NCBI GenBank assembly: GCA_963070105.1
Contig: OY718807.1
Coordinates: 4,375,001 to 4,439,000, forward strand
Source: Litomosoides sigmodontis
Taxonomy: Eukaryota > Nematoda > Chromadorea > Rhabditida > Onchocercidae
Reading direction: 5' to 3'
DNA: 64,000 nt
Shown here: positions 35,001 through 37,385 of the stretch, piece by piece
Layout of the letters: every line of letters begins with the position of its first letter
How positions within the stretch are numbered: the first letter of the stretch is position 1
The notes under the pieces: generated by a model
What the model was told of the DNA's origin: nothing
Databases searched by the model: none
The model's input: the letters and a program-made list of their open reading frames with translations, nothing else
Position numbers and translations under genes: made by a program

Positions 35001-37005
35001 CTAGTCCAACACCTTCACTGCCTTCGGCAACTTCAGTTCCTTCTGTGCCTTCCGTTCCATCTTTTCCAACACCTTCATCAACCTCAGTTACTTCTGTGCC
35101 TTCTGTTCCATCTCTTCCAACACCTTCGCTGCTTACGGTAACCTCAGTTCCTTCTGTGCCTTCCGTTCCATCTTTTCCAACACCTTCATCAACCTTGGTT
35201 CCTTCTGTGCCTTCGGCGGCCTTTGTTCCTTCTGTACCTTCTGTTCCTTCTGTCCAATCTGCTTGTTTTCCTATCTTCTTGTATTGGACGCCTAGTCCAA
35301 CACCTTCACTGCCTTCGGCAACCTCTGTTCCTTCTGTGCCTTCTGTTCCATCTTTTCCAACGCCTTCGCTGCTTTCGGTAACCTTGGTTCCTTCTGTGCC
35401 TTCCGTTCCATCTTTTCCAACACCTTGATCAACCTCAGTTCCTTCTGTGCCTTCCGTTCCATCTTTTCCAACACCTTCATCAACCTTGGTTCCTTCTGTG
35501 CCTTCTGCTCCATCTTTTCCAACACCGTCGCTGCCTTCGCTAACCTCAGTTCCTTCTGTGCCTTCCGTTCCATCTTTTCCAACACCTTCATCAACCTTGG
35601 TTCCTTCTGTGCCTTCCGTTCCATCTTTCCCAACACCTTCATCAACCTTAGTTCGTTCTGTGCCTTCTGTTCCATCTTTTCCAACACCTTCGCTGCCTTC
35701 GGTATCCTGGGTTCCTTCTGTTCTATCTTTTCCAACACCTTCACTGCCTACGGCAACCTCAGTTCCTTCTGTGCCTTCTTTTCCGTCTTTTCCAACACCT
35801 TCGCTGCTTTCGGTAACCTGGGTTCCTTCTGTACCTTCCGTTCCATCTTTTCCGACACCTTCATCAAACTTGGTTCCTTCTGTGCCTTCCGTTCCATCTT
35901 TTCTATCACCTTCATCGGCCTCAGTTCCTTCTGTGCCTTCTTTTCCATCTTTTCCAACACCTTCGCTTCCTTCGGTAACCTTGGTTCCTTCTGTGCCTTC
36001 TGTTCCATCTTTTCCAACACCTTCGCTGCTTTCGGTAACCTTGGTTCCTTCTGTGCCTTCTGTTCCATCTTTTCCAACACCTTGATCAACCTCAGTTCCT
36101 TCTGTGCCTTCCGTTCCATCTTTTCCAACACCTTCGGCAACCTCAGTTCCTTCTGTGCCTTCCGTTCCATCTTTTCCAACAGCTTCATCAACCTTGGTTC
36201 CTTCTGTGCCTTCGGCGGCCTTTGTTCCTTCTGTGCCTTCTGTTCCTTCTGTCCAATCTGCTTGTTTTCCTATCTTCTTGTATTGGACGCCTAGTCCAAC
36301 ACCTTCACTGCCTTCGGCAACCTCTGTTCCTTCTGTGCCTTCTGTTCCATCTTTTCCAACACCTTCGCTGCCTTCGGTGACCTGGGTTCCTTCTGTTCCT
36401 TCTGTTCCATCTTTTCCAACGCCTTCGCTGCTTTCGGTAACCTCAGTTACTTCTGTGCCTTCTGTTCCTTCTTTTCCAACACCTTCGCTGCCTTCGGTAA
36501 CCTGGGTTCCTTCTGTGCCTTCCGTTCCATCTTTTCCAACGCCTTCATCAACCTCAGTTCCTTCTGTACCTTCCGTTCCATCTTTTCCGACACCTTCATC
36601 AACCTCAGTTCCTTCTGTGCCTTCCGTTCCATCTTTTCCAACACCTTCATCAACCTTGGTTCCTTCTGTGCCTTCTGTTCCATCTTTTCCAACACCTTCG
36701 CTGCTTTCGGTAACCTCAGTTACTTCTGTGCCTTCTGTTTCATCTTTTCCAACACCTTCGCTGCCTTCGGCAACCTTGGTTTCTTCTGTACCTTCGGCAA
36801 CTCTAGTTCCTTCTTTACCTTCGGCAACCCCGGTTCCTTCTGTACCTTCGGCAACCTCAGTTCCTTCTATGCCTTCTGTTCCCTCTTTTCCAACATCTTC
36901 ACACTTTTGGATGCTCTTAGTTCTTTCTGTTCCTTCTTTTGGAGCCCTTTGTACTATTTCTTTTATTTTTCGTGACATTTGTCTTTCCTGTGTCCGCGCT
37001 AACAT
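8050..37005 (-). CDS. Giant tandem-repeat protein, 9,651-codon open frame
   Basis: One minus-strand frame runs without a stop from ATG 37005 to TAA 8050 (28,956 bases). After a basic N-terminal segment of about 40 residues, nearly everything is a 17- or 20-residue unit of the type VGKDGTEGTEGT followed by a variable K/E-V-D/A/T-E-G tail. Roughly every 100-350 residues a marker containing G-V-x-Y-K-K-I-G-x-Q-A-D-W interrupts (about 52 by eye). The last 170 residues are non-repetitive, with Trp-Trp and a Lys/Leu-rich segment. Composition is almost only Gly, Glu, Thr, Lys, Asp, Val, Ser and Ala, acidic overall and predicted disordered; one Cys near the N terminus was noticed. No signal peptide at this ATG, no membrane segment and no known family were found. 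Minus is the coding strand because only this frame is unbroken and runs into unique ends. Function is unknown; a structural or matrix-like role is only a guess. Confidence 0.85.
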   Translation of the reverse strand: MLARTQERQMSRKIKEIVQRAPKEGTERTKSIQKCEDVGKEGTEGIEGTEVAEGTEGTGVAEGKEGTRVAEGTEETKVAEGSEGVGKDETEGTEVTEVTESSEGVGKDGTEGTEGTKVDEGVGKDGTEGTEGTEVDEGVGKDGTEGTEGTEVDEGVGKDGTEGTEGTQVTEGSEGVGKEGTEGTEVTEVTESSEGVGKDGTEGTEGTQVTEGSEGVGKDGTEGTEGTEVAEGSEGVGLGVQYKKIGKQADWTEGTEGTEGTKAAEGTEGTKVDEAVGKDGTEGTEGTEVAEGVGKDGTEGTEGTEVDQGVGKDGTEGTEGTKVTESSEGVGKDGTEGTEGTKVTEGSEGVGKDGKEGTEGTEADEGDRKDGTEGTEGTKFDEGVGKDGTEGTEGTQVTESSEGVGKDGKEGTEGTEVAVGSEGVGKDRTEGTQDTEGSEGVGKDGTEGTERTKVDEGVGKDGTEGTEGTKVDEGVGKDGTEGTEGTEVSEGSDGVGKDGAEGTEGTKVDEGVGKDGTEGTEGTEVDQGVGKDGTEGTEGTKVTESSEGVGKDGTEGTEGTEVAEGSEGVGLGVQYKKIGKQADWTEGTEGTEGTKAAEGTEGTKVDEGVGKDGTEGTEGTEVTVSSEGVGRDGTEGTEVTEVDEGVGKDGTEGTEGTEVAEGSEGVGLGVKYKKIGKQADWTEDTEETEVDEGSESVGRGGVHYKKIGAQADRTEGTEGTEGTKVAEGTEGTKVTKSSEGVGKDGTEGTEGTKVTEGSEGVGKDGKEGTEGTEADEGDGKDGTEGTEGTKFDEGVGKDGTEGTEGTQVTESSEGVGKDGKEGTEGTEVAEGSEGVGKDRTEGTQDTEGSEGVGKDGTEGTERTKVDEGVGKDGTEGTEGTKVDEGVGKDGTEGTEGTEVSEGSDGVGKDGAEGTEGTKVDEGVGKDGTEGTEGTKVTESSEGVGKDGTEGTEGTEVAEGSEGVGLGVQYKKIGKQADWTEGTEGTEGTKVDEGVGKDGTEGTEGTEVAEGVGKDGTEGTEGTEVDEGDGKDGTEGTEGTKFDEGVGKDGTEGTEGTQVTESSQGVGKDGKEGTEGTEVAEGSEGVGKDRREGTQDTEGSEGVGKDGTEGTEGTKVDEGVGKDGTEGTEGTKVDEGVGKDGTEGTEGTEVAEGSEGVGLGVKYKKIGKQADWTEDTEETEVDEGSESVGRGGVHYKKIGAQADRTEGTEGTEGTKVAEGTEGTKVTKSSEGVGKDGTEGTEGTKVTEGSEGVGKDGKEGTEGTEADEGDGKDGTEGTEGTKFDEGVGKDGTEGTEGTQVTESSEGVGKDGKEGTEGTEVAEGSEGVGKDRREGTQDTEGSEGVGKDGTEGTEGTKVDEGVGKDGTEGTEGTKVDEGVGKDGTEGTEGTEVAEGSEGVGLGVQYKKIGKQADWTEGTEGTEGTKAAEGTEGTKVDEAVGKDGTEGTEGTEVAEGVGKDGTEGTEGTEVDQGVGKDGTEGTEGTKVTESSEGVGKDGTEGTEGTEVAEGSEGVGLGVKYKKIGKQADWTEGTEETEVDEGSESVGRGGVHYKKIGAQADWTEGTEGTEGTKVAEGTEGTKVTESSEGVGKDGTEGTEGTKVTEGSEGVGKDGKEGTEGTEVDEGDGKDGTEGTEGTKFDEGVGKDGTEGTEGTQVTESSEGVGKDGKEGTEGTEVAEGSEGVGKDRTEGTQDTEGSEGVGKDGTEGTERTKVDEGVGKDGTEGTEGTKVDEGVGKDGTEGTEGTEVSEGSDGVGKDGAEGTEGTKVDEGVGKDGTEGTEGTEVDQGVGKDGTEGTEGTKVTESSEGVGKDGTEGTEGTEVAEGSEGVGLGVQYKKIGKQADWTEGTEGTKVAEGTDGTMVDEGVGKDGTEGTEGTQVTEGSDGVGKDGTEGTEGTEVAERSEGVGKDGTEGTEGTEVAEGVGKDGTEGTEGTEVDQGVGKDGTEGTEGTEVTESSEGVGKDGTEGTEGTKVDEGVGKDGTEGIEGTKVDEGVGKDGTEGTEGTEVTESSEGVGKDGTEGTEGTKVDEGVGKDGTEGTEGTEVAEGSEGVGLGVKYKKIGKQTDWTEGTEGTKVAEGTDGTMVDEGVGKDGTEGTEGTEVAERSEGVGKDGTEGTEGTEVAERSEGVGKDGTEGTEGTQVTESSQGVGKDGKEGTEGTEVAEGSEGVGKDRTEGTQDTEGSEGVGKDGTEGTERTKVDEGVGKDGTEGTEGTKVDEGVGKDGTEGTEGTEVSEGSDGVGKDGAEGTEGTKVDEGVGKDGTEGTEGTEVDQGVGKDGTEGTEGNKVTESSEGVGKDGTEGTEGTEVAEGSEGVGLGVQYKKIGKQADWTEGTEGTEGTKAAEGTEGTKVDEGVGKDGTEGTEGTEVDQGVGKDGTEGTEGTEVAESSEGVGKDGTEGTEGTKVDEGVGKDGTEGTEGTEVTVSSEGVGRDGTEDTEVTEVDEGVGKDGTEGTEGTEVAEGSEGVGLGVKYKKIGKQADWTEDTEETEVDEGSESVGRGGVHYKKIGAQADWTEGTEGTEGTKVAEGTEGTKVTKSSEGVGKDGTEGTEGTKVTEGSEGVGKDGKEGTEGTETDEGDGKDGTEGTEGTKFDEGVGKDGTEGTEGTQVTESSEGVGKDGKEGTEGTEVAEGSEGVGKDRREGTQDTEGSEGVGKDGTEGTEGTKVDEGVGKDGTEGTEGTKVDEGVGKDGTEGTEGTEVAEGSEGVGKDGKEGTEGTEVAEGSEGVGKDRTEGTQDTEGSEGVGKDGTEGTERTKVDEGVGKDGTEGTEGTKVDEGVGKDGTEGTEGTEVSEGSDGVGKDGAEGTEGTKVDEGVGKDGTEGTEGTEVDQGVGKDGTEGTEGNKVTESSEGVGKDGTEGTEGTEVAEGSEGVGLGVQYKKIGKQADWTEGTEGTEGTKAAEGTEGTKVDEGVGKDGTEGTEGTEVDQGVGKDGTEGTEGTEVAESSEGVGKDGTEGTEGTKVDEGVGKDGTEGTEGTEVTVSSEGVGRDGTEDTEVTEVDEGVGKDGTEGTEGTEVAEGSEGVGLGVKYKKIGKQADWTEDTEETEVDEGSESVGRGGVHYKKIGAQADWTEGTEGTEGTKVAEGTEGTKVTKSSEGVGKDGTEGTEGTKVTEGSEGVGKDGKEGTEGTETDEGDGKDGTEGTEGTKFDEGVGKDGTEGTEGTQVTESSEGVGKDGKEGTEGTEVAEGSEGVGKDRREGTQDTEGSEGVGKDGTEGTEGTKVDEGVGKDGTEGTEGTKVDEGVGKDGTEGTEGTEVAEGSEGVGLGVQYKKIGKQADWTEGTEGTEGTKAAEGTEGTKVDEGVGKDGTEGTEGTEVAEGVGKDGTEGTEGTKVTESSEGVGKDGTEGTEGTEVAEGSEGVGLGVKYKKIGKQADWTEGTEETEVDEGSESVGRGGVHYKKIGAQADWTEGTEGTEGTKVAEGTEGTKVTESSEGVGKDGTEGTEGTEVDEGDGKDGTEGTEGTKFDEGVGKDGTEGTEGTQVTESSEGVGKDGKEGTEGTEVAEGSEGVGKDRTEGTQDTEGSEGVGKDGTEGTERTKVDEGVGKDGTEGTEGTKVDEGVGKDGTEGTEGTEVSEGSDGVGKDGAEGTEGTKVDEGVGKDGTEGTEGTEVDQGVGKDGTEGTEGTKVTESSEGVGKDGTEGTEGTEVAEGSEGVGLGVQYKKIGKQADWTEGTEGTEGTKVDEGVGKDGTEGTEGTEVAEGVGKDGTEGTEGTEVDEGDGKDGTEGTEGTKFDEGVGKDGTEGTEGTQVTESSQGVGKDGKEGTEGTEVAEGSEGVGKDRREGTQDTEGSEGVGKDGTEGTEGTKVDEGVGKDGTEGTEGTKVDEGVGKDGTEGTEGTEVAEGSEGVGLGVKYKKIGKQTDWTEGTEGTKVAEGTDGTMVDEGVGKDGTEGTEGTQVTEGSDGVGKDGTEGTEGTEVAERSEGVGKDGTEGTEGTEVSEGSDGVGKDGAEGTEGTKVDEGVGKDGTEGTEGTEVDQGVGKDGTEGTEGTKVTESSEGVGKDGTEGTEGTEVAEGSEGVGLGVQYKKIGKQADWTEGTEGTEGTKAAEGTEGTKVDEGVGKDGTEGTEGTEVDQGVGKDGTEGTEGTEVAESSEGVGKDGTEGTEGTKVDEGVGKDGTEGTEGTEVTVSSEGVGRDGTEDTEVTEVDEGVGKDGTEGTEGTEVAEGSEGVGLGVKYKKIGKQADWTEDTEETEVDEGSESVGRGGVHYKKIGAQADWTEGTEGTEGTKVAEGTEGTKVTKSSEGVGKDGTEGTEGTKVTEGSEGVGKDGKEGTEGTETDEGDGKDGTEGTEGTKFDEGVGKDGTEGTEGTQVTESSEGVGKDGKEGTEGTEVAEGSEGVGKDRREGTQDTEGSEGVGKDGTEGTEGTKVDEGVGKDGTEGTEGTKVDEGVGKDGTEGTEGTEVAEGSEGVGLGVQYKKIGKQADWTEGTEGTEGTKAAEGTEGTKVDEGVGKDGTEGTEGTEVAEGVGKDGTEGTEGTKVTESSEGVGKDGTEGTEGTEVAEGSEGVGLGVKYKKIGKQADWTEGTEETEVDEGSESVGRGGVHYKKIGAQADWTEGTEGTEGTKVAEGTEGTKVTESSEGVGKDGTEGTEGTEVDEGDGKDGTEGTEGTKFDEGVGKDGTEGTEGTQVTESSEGVGKDGKEGTEGTEVAEGSEGVGKDRTEGTQDTEGSEGVGKDGTEGTERTKVDEGVGKDGTEGTEGTKVDEGVGKDGTEGTEGTEVSEGSDGVGKDGAEGTEGTKVDEGVGKDGTEGTEGTEVDQGVGKDGTEGTEGTKVTESSEGVGKDGTEGTEGTEVAEGSEGVGLGVQYKKIGKQADWTEGTEGTEGTKVDEGVGKDGTEGTEGTEVAEGVGKDGTEGTEGTEVDEGDGKDGTEGTEGTKFDEGVGKDGTEGTEGTQVTESSQGVGKDGKEGTEGTEVAEGSEGVGKDRREGTQDTEGSEGVGKDGTEGTEGTKVDEGVGKDGTEGTEGTKVDEGVGKDGTEGTEGTEVAEGSEGVGLGVKYKKIGKQTDWTEGTEGTKVAEGTDGTMVDEGVGKDGTEGTEGTQVTEGSDGVGKDGTEGTEGTEVAERSEGVGKDGTEGTEGTEVSEGSDGVGKDGAEGTEGTKVDEGVGKDGTEGTEGTEVDQGVGKDGTEGTEGTKVTESSEGVGKDGTEGTEGTEVAEGSEGVGLGVQYKKIGKQADWTEGTEGTEGTKVDEGVGKDGTEGTEGTEVAEGSEGVGKDRREGTQDTEGSEGVGKDGTEGTEGTKVDEGVGKDGAEGTEGTKVDEGVGKDGTEGTEGTEVAEGSEGVGLGVKYKKIGKQTDWTEGTEGTKVAEGTDGTMVDEGVGKDGTEGTEGTQVTEGSDGVGKDGTEGTEGTEVAERSEGVGKDGTEGTEGTEVAEGVGKDGTEGTEGTEVDQGVGKDGTEGTEGTEVTESSEGVGKDGTEGTEGTKVDEGVGKDGTEGIEGTKVDEGVGKDGTEGTEGTEVTESSEGVGKDGTEGTEGTKVDEGVGKDGTEGTEGTEVAEGSEGVGLGVKYKKIGKQTDWTEGTEGTKVAEGTDGTMVDEGVGKDGTEGTEGTQVTEGSDGVGKDGTEGTEGTEVAERSEGVGKDGTEGTEGTEVAERSEGVGKDGTEGTEGTQVTESSQGVGKDGKEGTEGTEVAEGSEGVGKDGTEGTERTKVDEGVGKDGTEGTEGTVVDQGVGKDGTEGTEGTEVTESSEGVGKDGTEGTEGTKVDEGVGKDGTEGIEGTKVDEGVGKDGTEGTEGTEVTESSEGVGKDGTEGTEGTKVDEGVGKDGTEGTEGTEVAEGSEGVGLGVKYKKIGKQTDWTEGTEGTKVAEGTDGTMVDEGVGKDGTEGTEGTQVTEGSDGVGKDGTEGTEGTEVAERSEGVGKDGTEGTEGTEVAERSEGVGKDGTEGTEGTQVTESSQGVGKDGKEGTEGTEVAEGSEGVGKDRTEGTQDTEGSEGVGKDGTEGTERTKVDEGVGKDGTEGTEGTKVDEGVGKDGTEGTEGTEVDQGVGKDGTEGTEGTKVTESSEGVGKDGTEGTEGTEVAEGSEGVGLGVQYKKIGKQADWTEGTEGTEGTKAAEGTEGTKVDEGVGKDGTEGTEGTEVDQGVGKDGTEGTEGTEVAESSEGVGKDGTEGTEGTKVDEGVGKDGTEGTEGTEVTVSSEGVGRDGTEGTEVTEVDEGVGKDGTEGTEGTEVAEGSEGVGLGVKYKKIGKQADWTEDTEETEVDEGSESVGRGGVHYKKIGAQADWTEGTEGTEGTKVAEGTEGTKVTKSSEGVGKDGTEGTEGTKVTEGSEGVGKDGKEGTEGTEADEGDGKDGTEGTEGTKFDEGVGKDGTEGTEGTQVTESSEGVGKDGKEGTEGTEVAEGSEGVGKDRTEGTQDTEGSEGVGKDGTEGTERTKVDEGVGKDGTEGTEGTKVDEGVGKDGTEGTEGTEVSEGSDGVGKDGAEGTEGTKVDEGVGKDGTEGTEGTEVDQGVGKDGTEGTEGTKVTESSEGVGKDGTEGTEGTEVAEGSEGVGLGVQYKKIGKQADWTEGTEGTEGTKVDEGVGKDGTEGTEGTEVAEGSEGVGKDRREGTQDTEGSEGVGKDGTEGTEGTKVDEGVGKDGTEGTEGTKVDEGVGKDGTEGTEGTEVAEGSEGVGLGVKYKKIGKQTDWTEGTEGTKVAEGTDGTMVDEGVGKDGTEGTEGTQVTEGSDGVGKDGTEGTEGTEVAERSEGVGKDGTEGTEGTEVAEGVGKDGTEGTEGTEVDQGVGKDGTEGTEGTEVTESSEGVGKDGTEGTEGTKVDEGVGKDGTEGIEGTKVDKGVGKDGTEGTEGTEVTESSEGVGKDGTEGTEGTKVDEGVGKDGTEGTEGTEVAEGSEGVGQGVKYKKIGKQTDWTEGTEGTKVAEGTDGTMVDEGVGKDGTEGTEGTQVTEGSDGVGKDGTEGTEGTEVAEGVGKDGTEGTEGTEVAERSEGVGKDGTEDTEGTEVTESREGVGRDGTEGTEGTKVDEGVGKDGTEGTEGTEVTESSEGVGRDGTEGTEGTEVDQGVGKHGTEGTEVTEVDEGVGKDGTEGTEGTEVAEGSEGVGLGVQYKKIGKQADWTEGTEGTEGTKAAEGTEGTKVDEAVGKDGTEGTEGTEVAEGVGKDGTEGTEGTKVTESSEGVGKDGKEGTEGTEVAEGSEGVGKDRTEGTQDTEGSEGVGKDGTEGTERTKVTEGSEGVGKDGKEGTEGTEVDEGDGKDGTEGTEGTEVAEGSEGVGLGVQYKKIGKQADWTEGTEGTEGTKVDEGVGKDGTEGIEGTKVDEGVGKDGTEGIEGTKVDEGVGKDGTEGTEGTEVTESSEGVGKDGTEGTEGTEVAERSEGVGLGVQYKKIGKQADWTEGTEGTEGTKAAEGTEGTKVDEGVGKDGTEGTEGTEVDQGVGKDGTEGTEGTEVAEGSEGVGLGVKYKKIGKQTDWTEGTEGTKVAEGTDGTMVDEGVGKDGTEGTEGTQVTEGSDGVGKDGTEGTEGTEVAERSEGVGKDGTEGTEGTEVAERSEGVGKDGTEGTEGTKVDEGVGKDGTEGIEGTKVDEGVGKDGTEGTEGTEVAERSEGVGKDGTEGTEGTEVTESREGVGRDGTEGTEGTKVDEGVGKDGTEGTEGTEVAEGSEGVGLGVKYKKIGKQTDWTEGTEGTKVAEGTDGTMVDEGVGKDGTEGTEGTQVTEGSDGVGKDGTEGTEGTEVAERSEGVGKDGTEGTEGTEVAERSEGVGKDGTEGTEGTKVDEGVGKDGTEGIEGTKVDEGVGKDGTEGTEGTEVAERSEGVGKDGTEGTEGTEVTESREGVGRDGTEGTEGTKVDEGVGKDGTEGTEGTEVTESSEGVGKDGTEGTEGTKVDEGVGKDGTEGTEGTEVAEGSEDVGLGVKYKKIGKQTDWTEGTEGTKVAEGTDGTMVDEGVGKDGTEGTEGTEVTESSEGVGRDGTEGTEGTEVDQGVGKHGTEGTEVTEVDEGVGKDGTEGTEGTKVTERSEGVGKDGTEGTEGTKVDEGVGKDGTEGTEGTEVAEGSEDVGLGVKYKKIGKQTDWTEGTEGTKVAEGTDGTMVDEGVGKDGTEGTEGTQVTEGSDGVGKDGTEGTEGTEVAERSEGVGKDGTEGTEGTEVAERSEGVGKDGTEGTEGTEVTESREGVGRDGTEGTEGTKVDEGVGKDGTEGTEGTEVTESSEGVGRDGTEGTEGTEVDQGVGKHGTEGTEVTEVDEGVGKDGTEGTEGTKVTERSEGVGKDGTEGTEGTKVDEGVGKDGTEGTEGTEVAEGSEDVGLGVKYKKIGKQTDWTEGTEGTKVAEGTDGTMVDEGVGKDGTEGTEGTQVTEGSDGVGKDGTEGTEGTEVAERSEGVGKDGTEGTEGTEVAERSEGVGKDGTEGTEGTEVTESREGVGRDGTEGTEGTKVDEGVGKDGTEGTEGTEVTESSEGVGRDGTEGTEGTEVDQGVGKHGTEGTEVTEVDEGVGKDGTEGTEGTEVAERSEGVGKDGTEGTEGTEVTESREGVGRDGTEGTEGTKVDEGVGKDGTEGTEGTEVTESSEGVGKDGTEGTEGTKVDEGVGKDGTEGTEGTEVAEGSEDVGLGVKYKKIGKQTDWTEGTEGTKVAEGTDGTMVDEGVGKDGTEGTEGTQVTEGSDGVGKDGTEGTEGTEVAERSEGVGKDGTEGTEGTEVAEGSDGVGKDGTEGTEGTEVTESREGVGRDGTEGTEGTKVDEGVGKDGTEGTEGTEVTESSEGVGRDGTEGTEGTEVDQGVGKHGTEGTEVTEVDEGVGKDGTEGTEGTKVTERSEGVGKDGTEGTEGTKVDEGVGKDGTEGTEGTEVAEGSEDVGLGVKYKKIGKQTDWTEGTEGTKVAEGTDGTMVDEGVGKDGTEGTEGTQVTEGSDGVGKDGTEGTEGTEVAERSEGVGKDGTEGTEGTEVAERSEGVGKDGTEGTEGTEVTESREGVGRDGTEGTEGTKVDEGVGKDGTEGTEGTEVTESSEGVGRDGTEGTEGTEVDQGVGKHGTEGTEVTEVDEGVGKDGTEGTEGTKVTERSEGVGKDGTEGTEGTKVDEGVGKDGTEGTEGTEVAEGSEDVGLGVKYKKIGKQTDWTEGTEGTKVAEGTDGTMVDEGVGKDGTEGTEGTQVTEGSDGVGKDGTEGTEGTEVAERSEGVGKDGTEGTEGTEVAERSEGVGKDGTEGTEGTEVTESREGVGRDGTEGTEGTKVDEGVGKDGTEGTEGTEVTESSEGVGRDGTEGTEGTEVDQGVGKHGTEGTEVTEVDEGVGKDGTEGTEGTKVTERSEGVGKDGTEGTEGTKVDEGVGKDGTEGTEGTKVTESSEGVGKDGTEGTEKTEVTESSEGVGKDGTEGTEGTKVDEGVGKDGTEGTEGTKVDEGVGKDGTEGTEGTQVTEGSEGVGKDGTEGTEGTQVTEGSEGVGKDGTEGTEGTEVAEGTEGTKVAEGGEGVGREETEGTKGIKVAEGAEGLLTEGTEDTEGTEVAEGSEGLSTDGTEGAEGTMGKEGRDVGREGTEGLEIADKEGMGYKKTAAPVDWTTNRQDSLYTVRTGQSDIMYSKLKVSPSPLILMLTSQMPSTGGEKDEGKLKEIESGVKVVVERGRKKESGEVKASNSLASLHDVIYSSPYKGQAGLGSSAVSKETFYVVGEEGRAATPFNEIETAWWKALEVLKRQLRVFQRNVEQAVVGREKFPTAEQSEMVIS
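9388..13233. repeat. Higher-order tandem array of 735-bp units
   Basis: Blocks starting at 9388, 10123, 11764 and 12499 repeat at 735 bases (245 codons), and the translated blocks are the same residue for residue. The block at 10858 is 906 bases long because it carries an extra 171 bases (57 codons, three basic units). A further partial copy begins at 13234. Each block contains one aromatic marker segment. Confidence 0.85.
13590..14840. repeat. 624-bp tandem duplication
   Basis: Sequences around 13833-14114 recur at 14457-14738, an offset of 624 bases (208 codons), with matching translations in all frames. The exact edges were not determined. Confidence 0.6.
19653..21344. repeat. 846-bp tandem duplication
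   Basis: The block beginning at 19653 recurs at 20499, offset 846 bases (282 codons), followed by matching flanks that differ by a short internal deletion. The edges are approximate. Confidence 0.55.
21470..28540. repeat. 3438-bp tandem duplication (about two copies)
   Basis: Landmarks at 21531, 22044, 22756, 23492, 24503 and 24833 recur at 24969, 25482, 26194, 26930, 27941 and 28271. Each offset is 3438 bases (1,146 codons). The copies are almost identical; the clearest difference I saw is a G-to-T change near 28501. Parts of this block occur again around 32.7-34.0 kb. Confidence 0.85.
27240..30598. repeat. 1668-bp tandem duplication
   Basis: Landmarks at 27641, 27941, 28086, 28271 and 28540 recur at 29309, 29609, 29754, 29939 and 30208, offset 1668 bases (556 codons). 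The G-to-T variant near 28501 is present in the second copy near 30169, so this duplication is younger than the 3438-bp one it overlaps. Confidence 0.8.
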
Positions 37006-37385
37006 AATGTTTGATGATATATTCGGTTTCGAATAGGCTGAGTACGACTGCTGTGTGAATGAGGTGTACGGGAGTATATGCTCTTCGATTGCTGATTCGA
37101 TTTCGCTTTCTACTGGCGTGTCTTCTGTACCGTCTTTTTCGATTCCTTCCTTGGCGACGTGTGTGCAGGAGCAGGAGCATGTGCATCGATTTTGTTTAAT
37201 CTGTTTCGCAAAGGAAAATTCTGGAATTCGTTTTTTTAAGTCCTATGGCGGTTGCTTTGCTTGTACTTTCTTCTGCGGTTTCGCTTCTCATTTTGGTTCC
37301 CTGCGGTTTTATCTGATAGTGTCTTGGTAGTTTTTCTTTGGTTAGCTGTTTTTTATATGTTGTGTGGTGCAAGGCCTATTAATCT
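37006..37385 (-). other. Open frame upstream of the giant ORF's first ATG
   Basis: Read on the minus strand, the giant frame stays open upstream of 37005 to about 37240. It holds a Cys-rich stretch and a degenerate repeat unit (KEGIEKDGTED-like near 37130-37160), so true coding very probably begins farther upstream. It contains no ATG before a TAG near 37244. A second open frame (37385 to about 37235, with an ATG at 37291-37289) would join it if the A7 run at 37231-37237 were one base shorter. Alternatively an acceptor such as GAAACAG near 37209 starts the exon. Confidence 0.5.

Larger units (their letters stand above)
8590..36900. repeat. Nested coding tandem-repeat array (51/60-bp units)
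   Basis: Units of 51 and 60 bases (17 and 20 codons) are repeated several hundred times. Every observed unit and higher-order period is a multiple of three, so the reading frame is kept. The plus strand is pyrimidine-rich: the 51 bases at 9033-9083 contain 39 C/T and 24 G+C. Flanking DNA is much more AT-rich. Units are near-identical within higher-order blocks and more varied between them, which fits recent unequal exchange. Confidence 0.95.

Noticed and set aside
8742..36695. Minus-strand ORFs of LEKMERKAQKE type in another frame
   Set aside because: Each is cut by stops at the marker segments, and they overlap the unbroken 9,651-codon frame.
8590..36900. CRISPR-like regular repeats
   Set aside because: Units are head-to-tail with no unique spacers, lie in a eukaryotic exon and keep a codon period.
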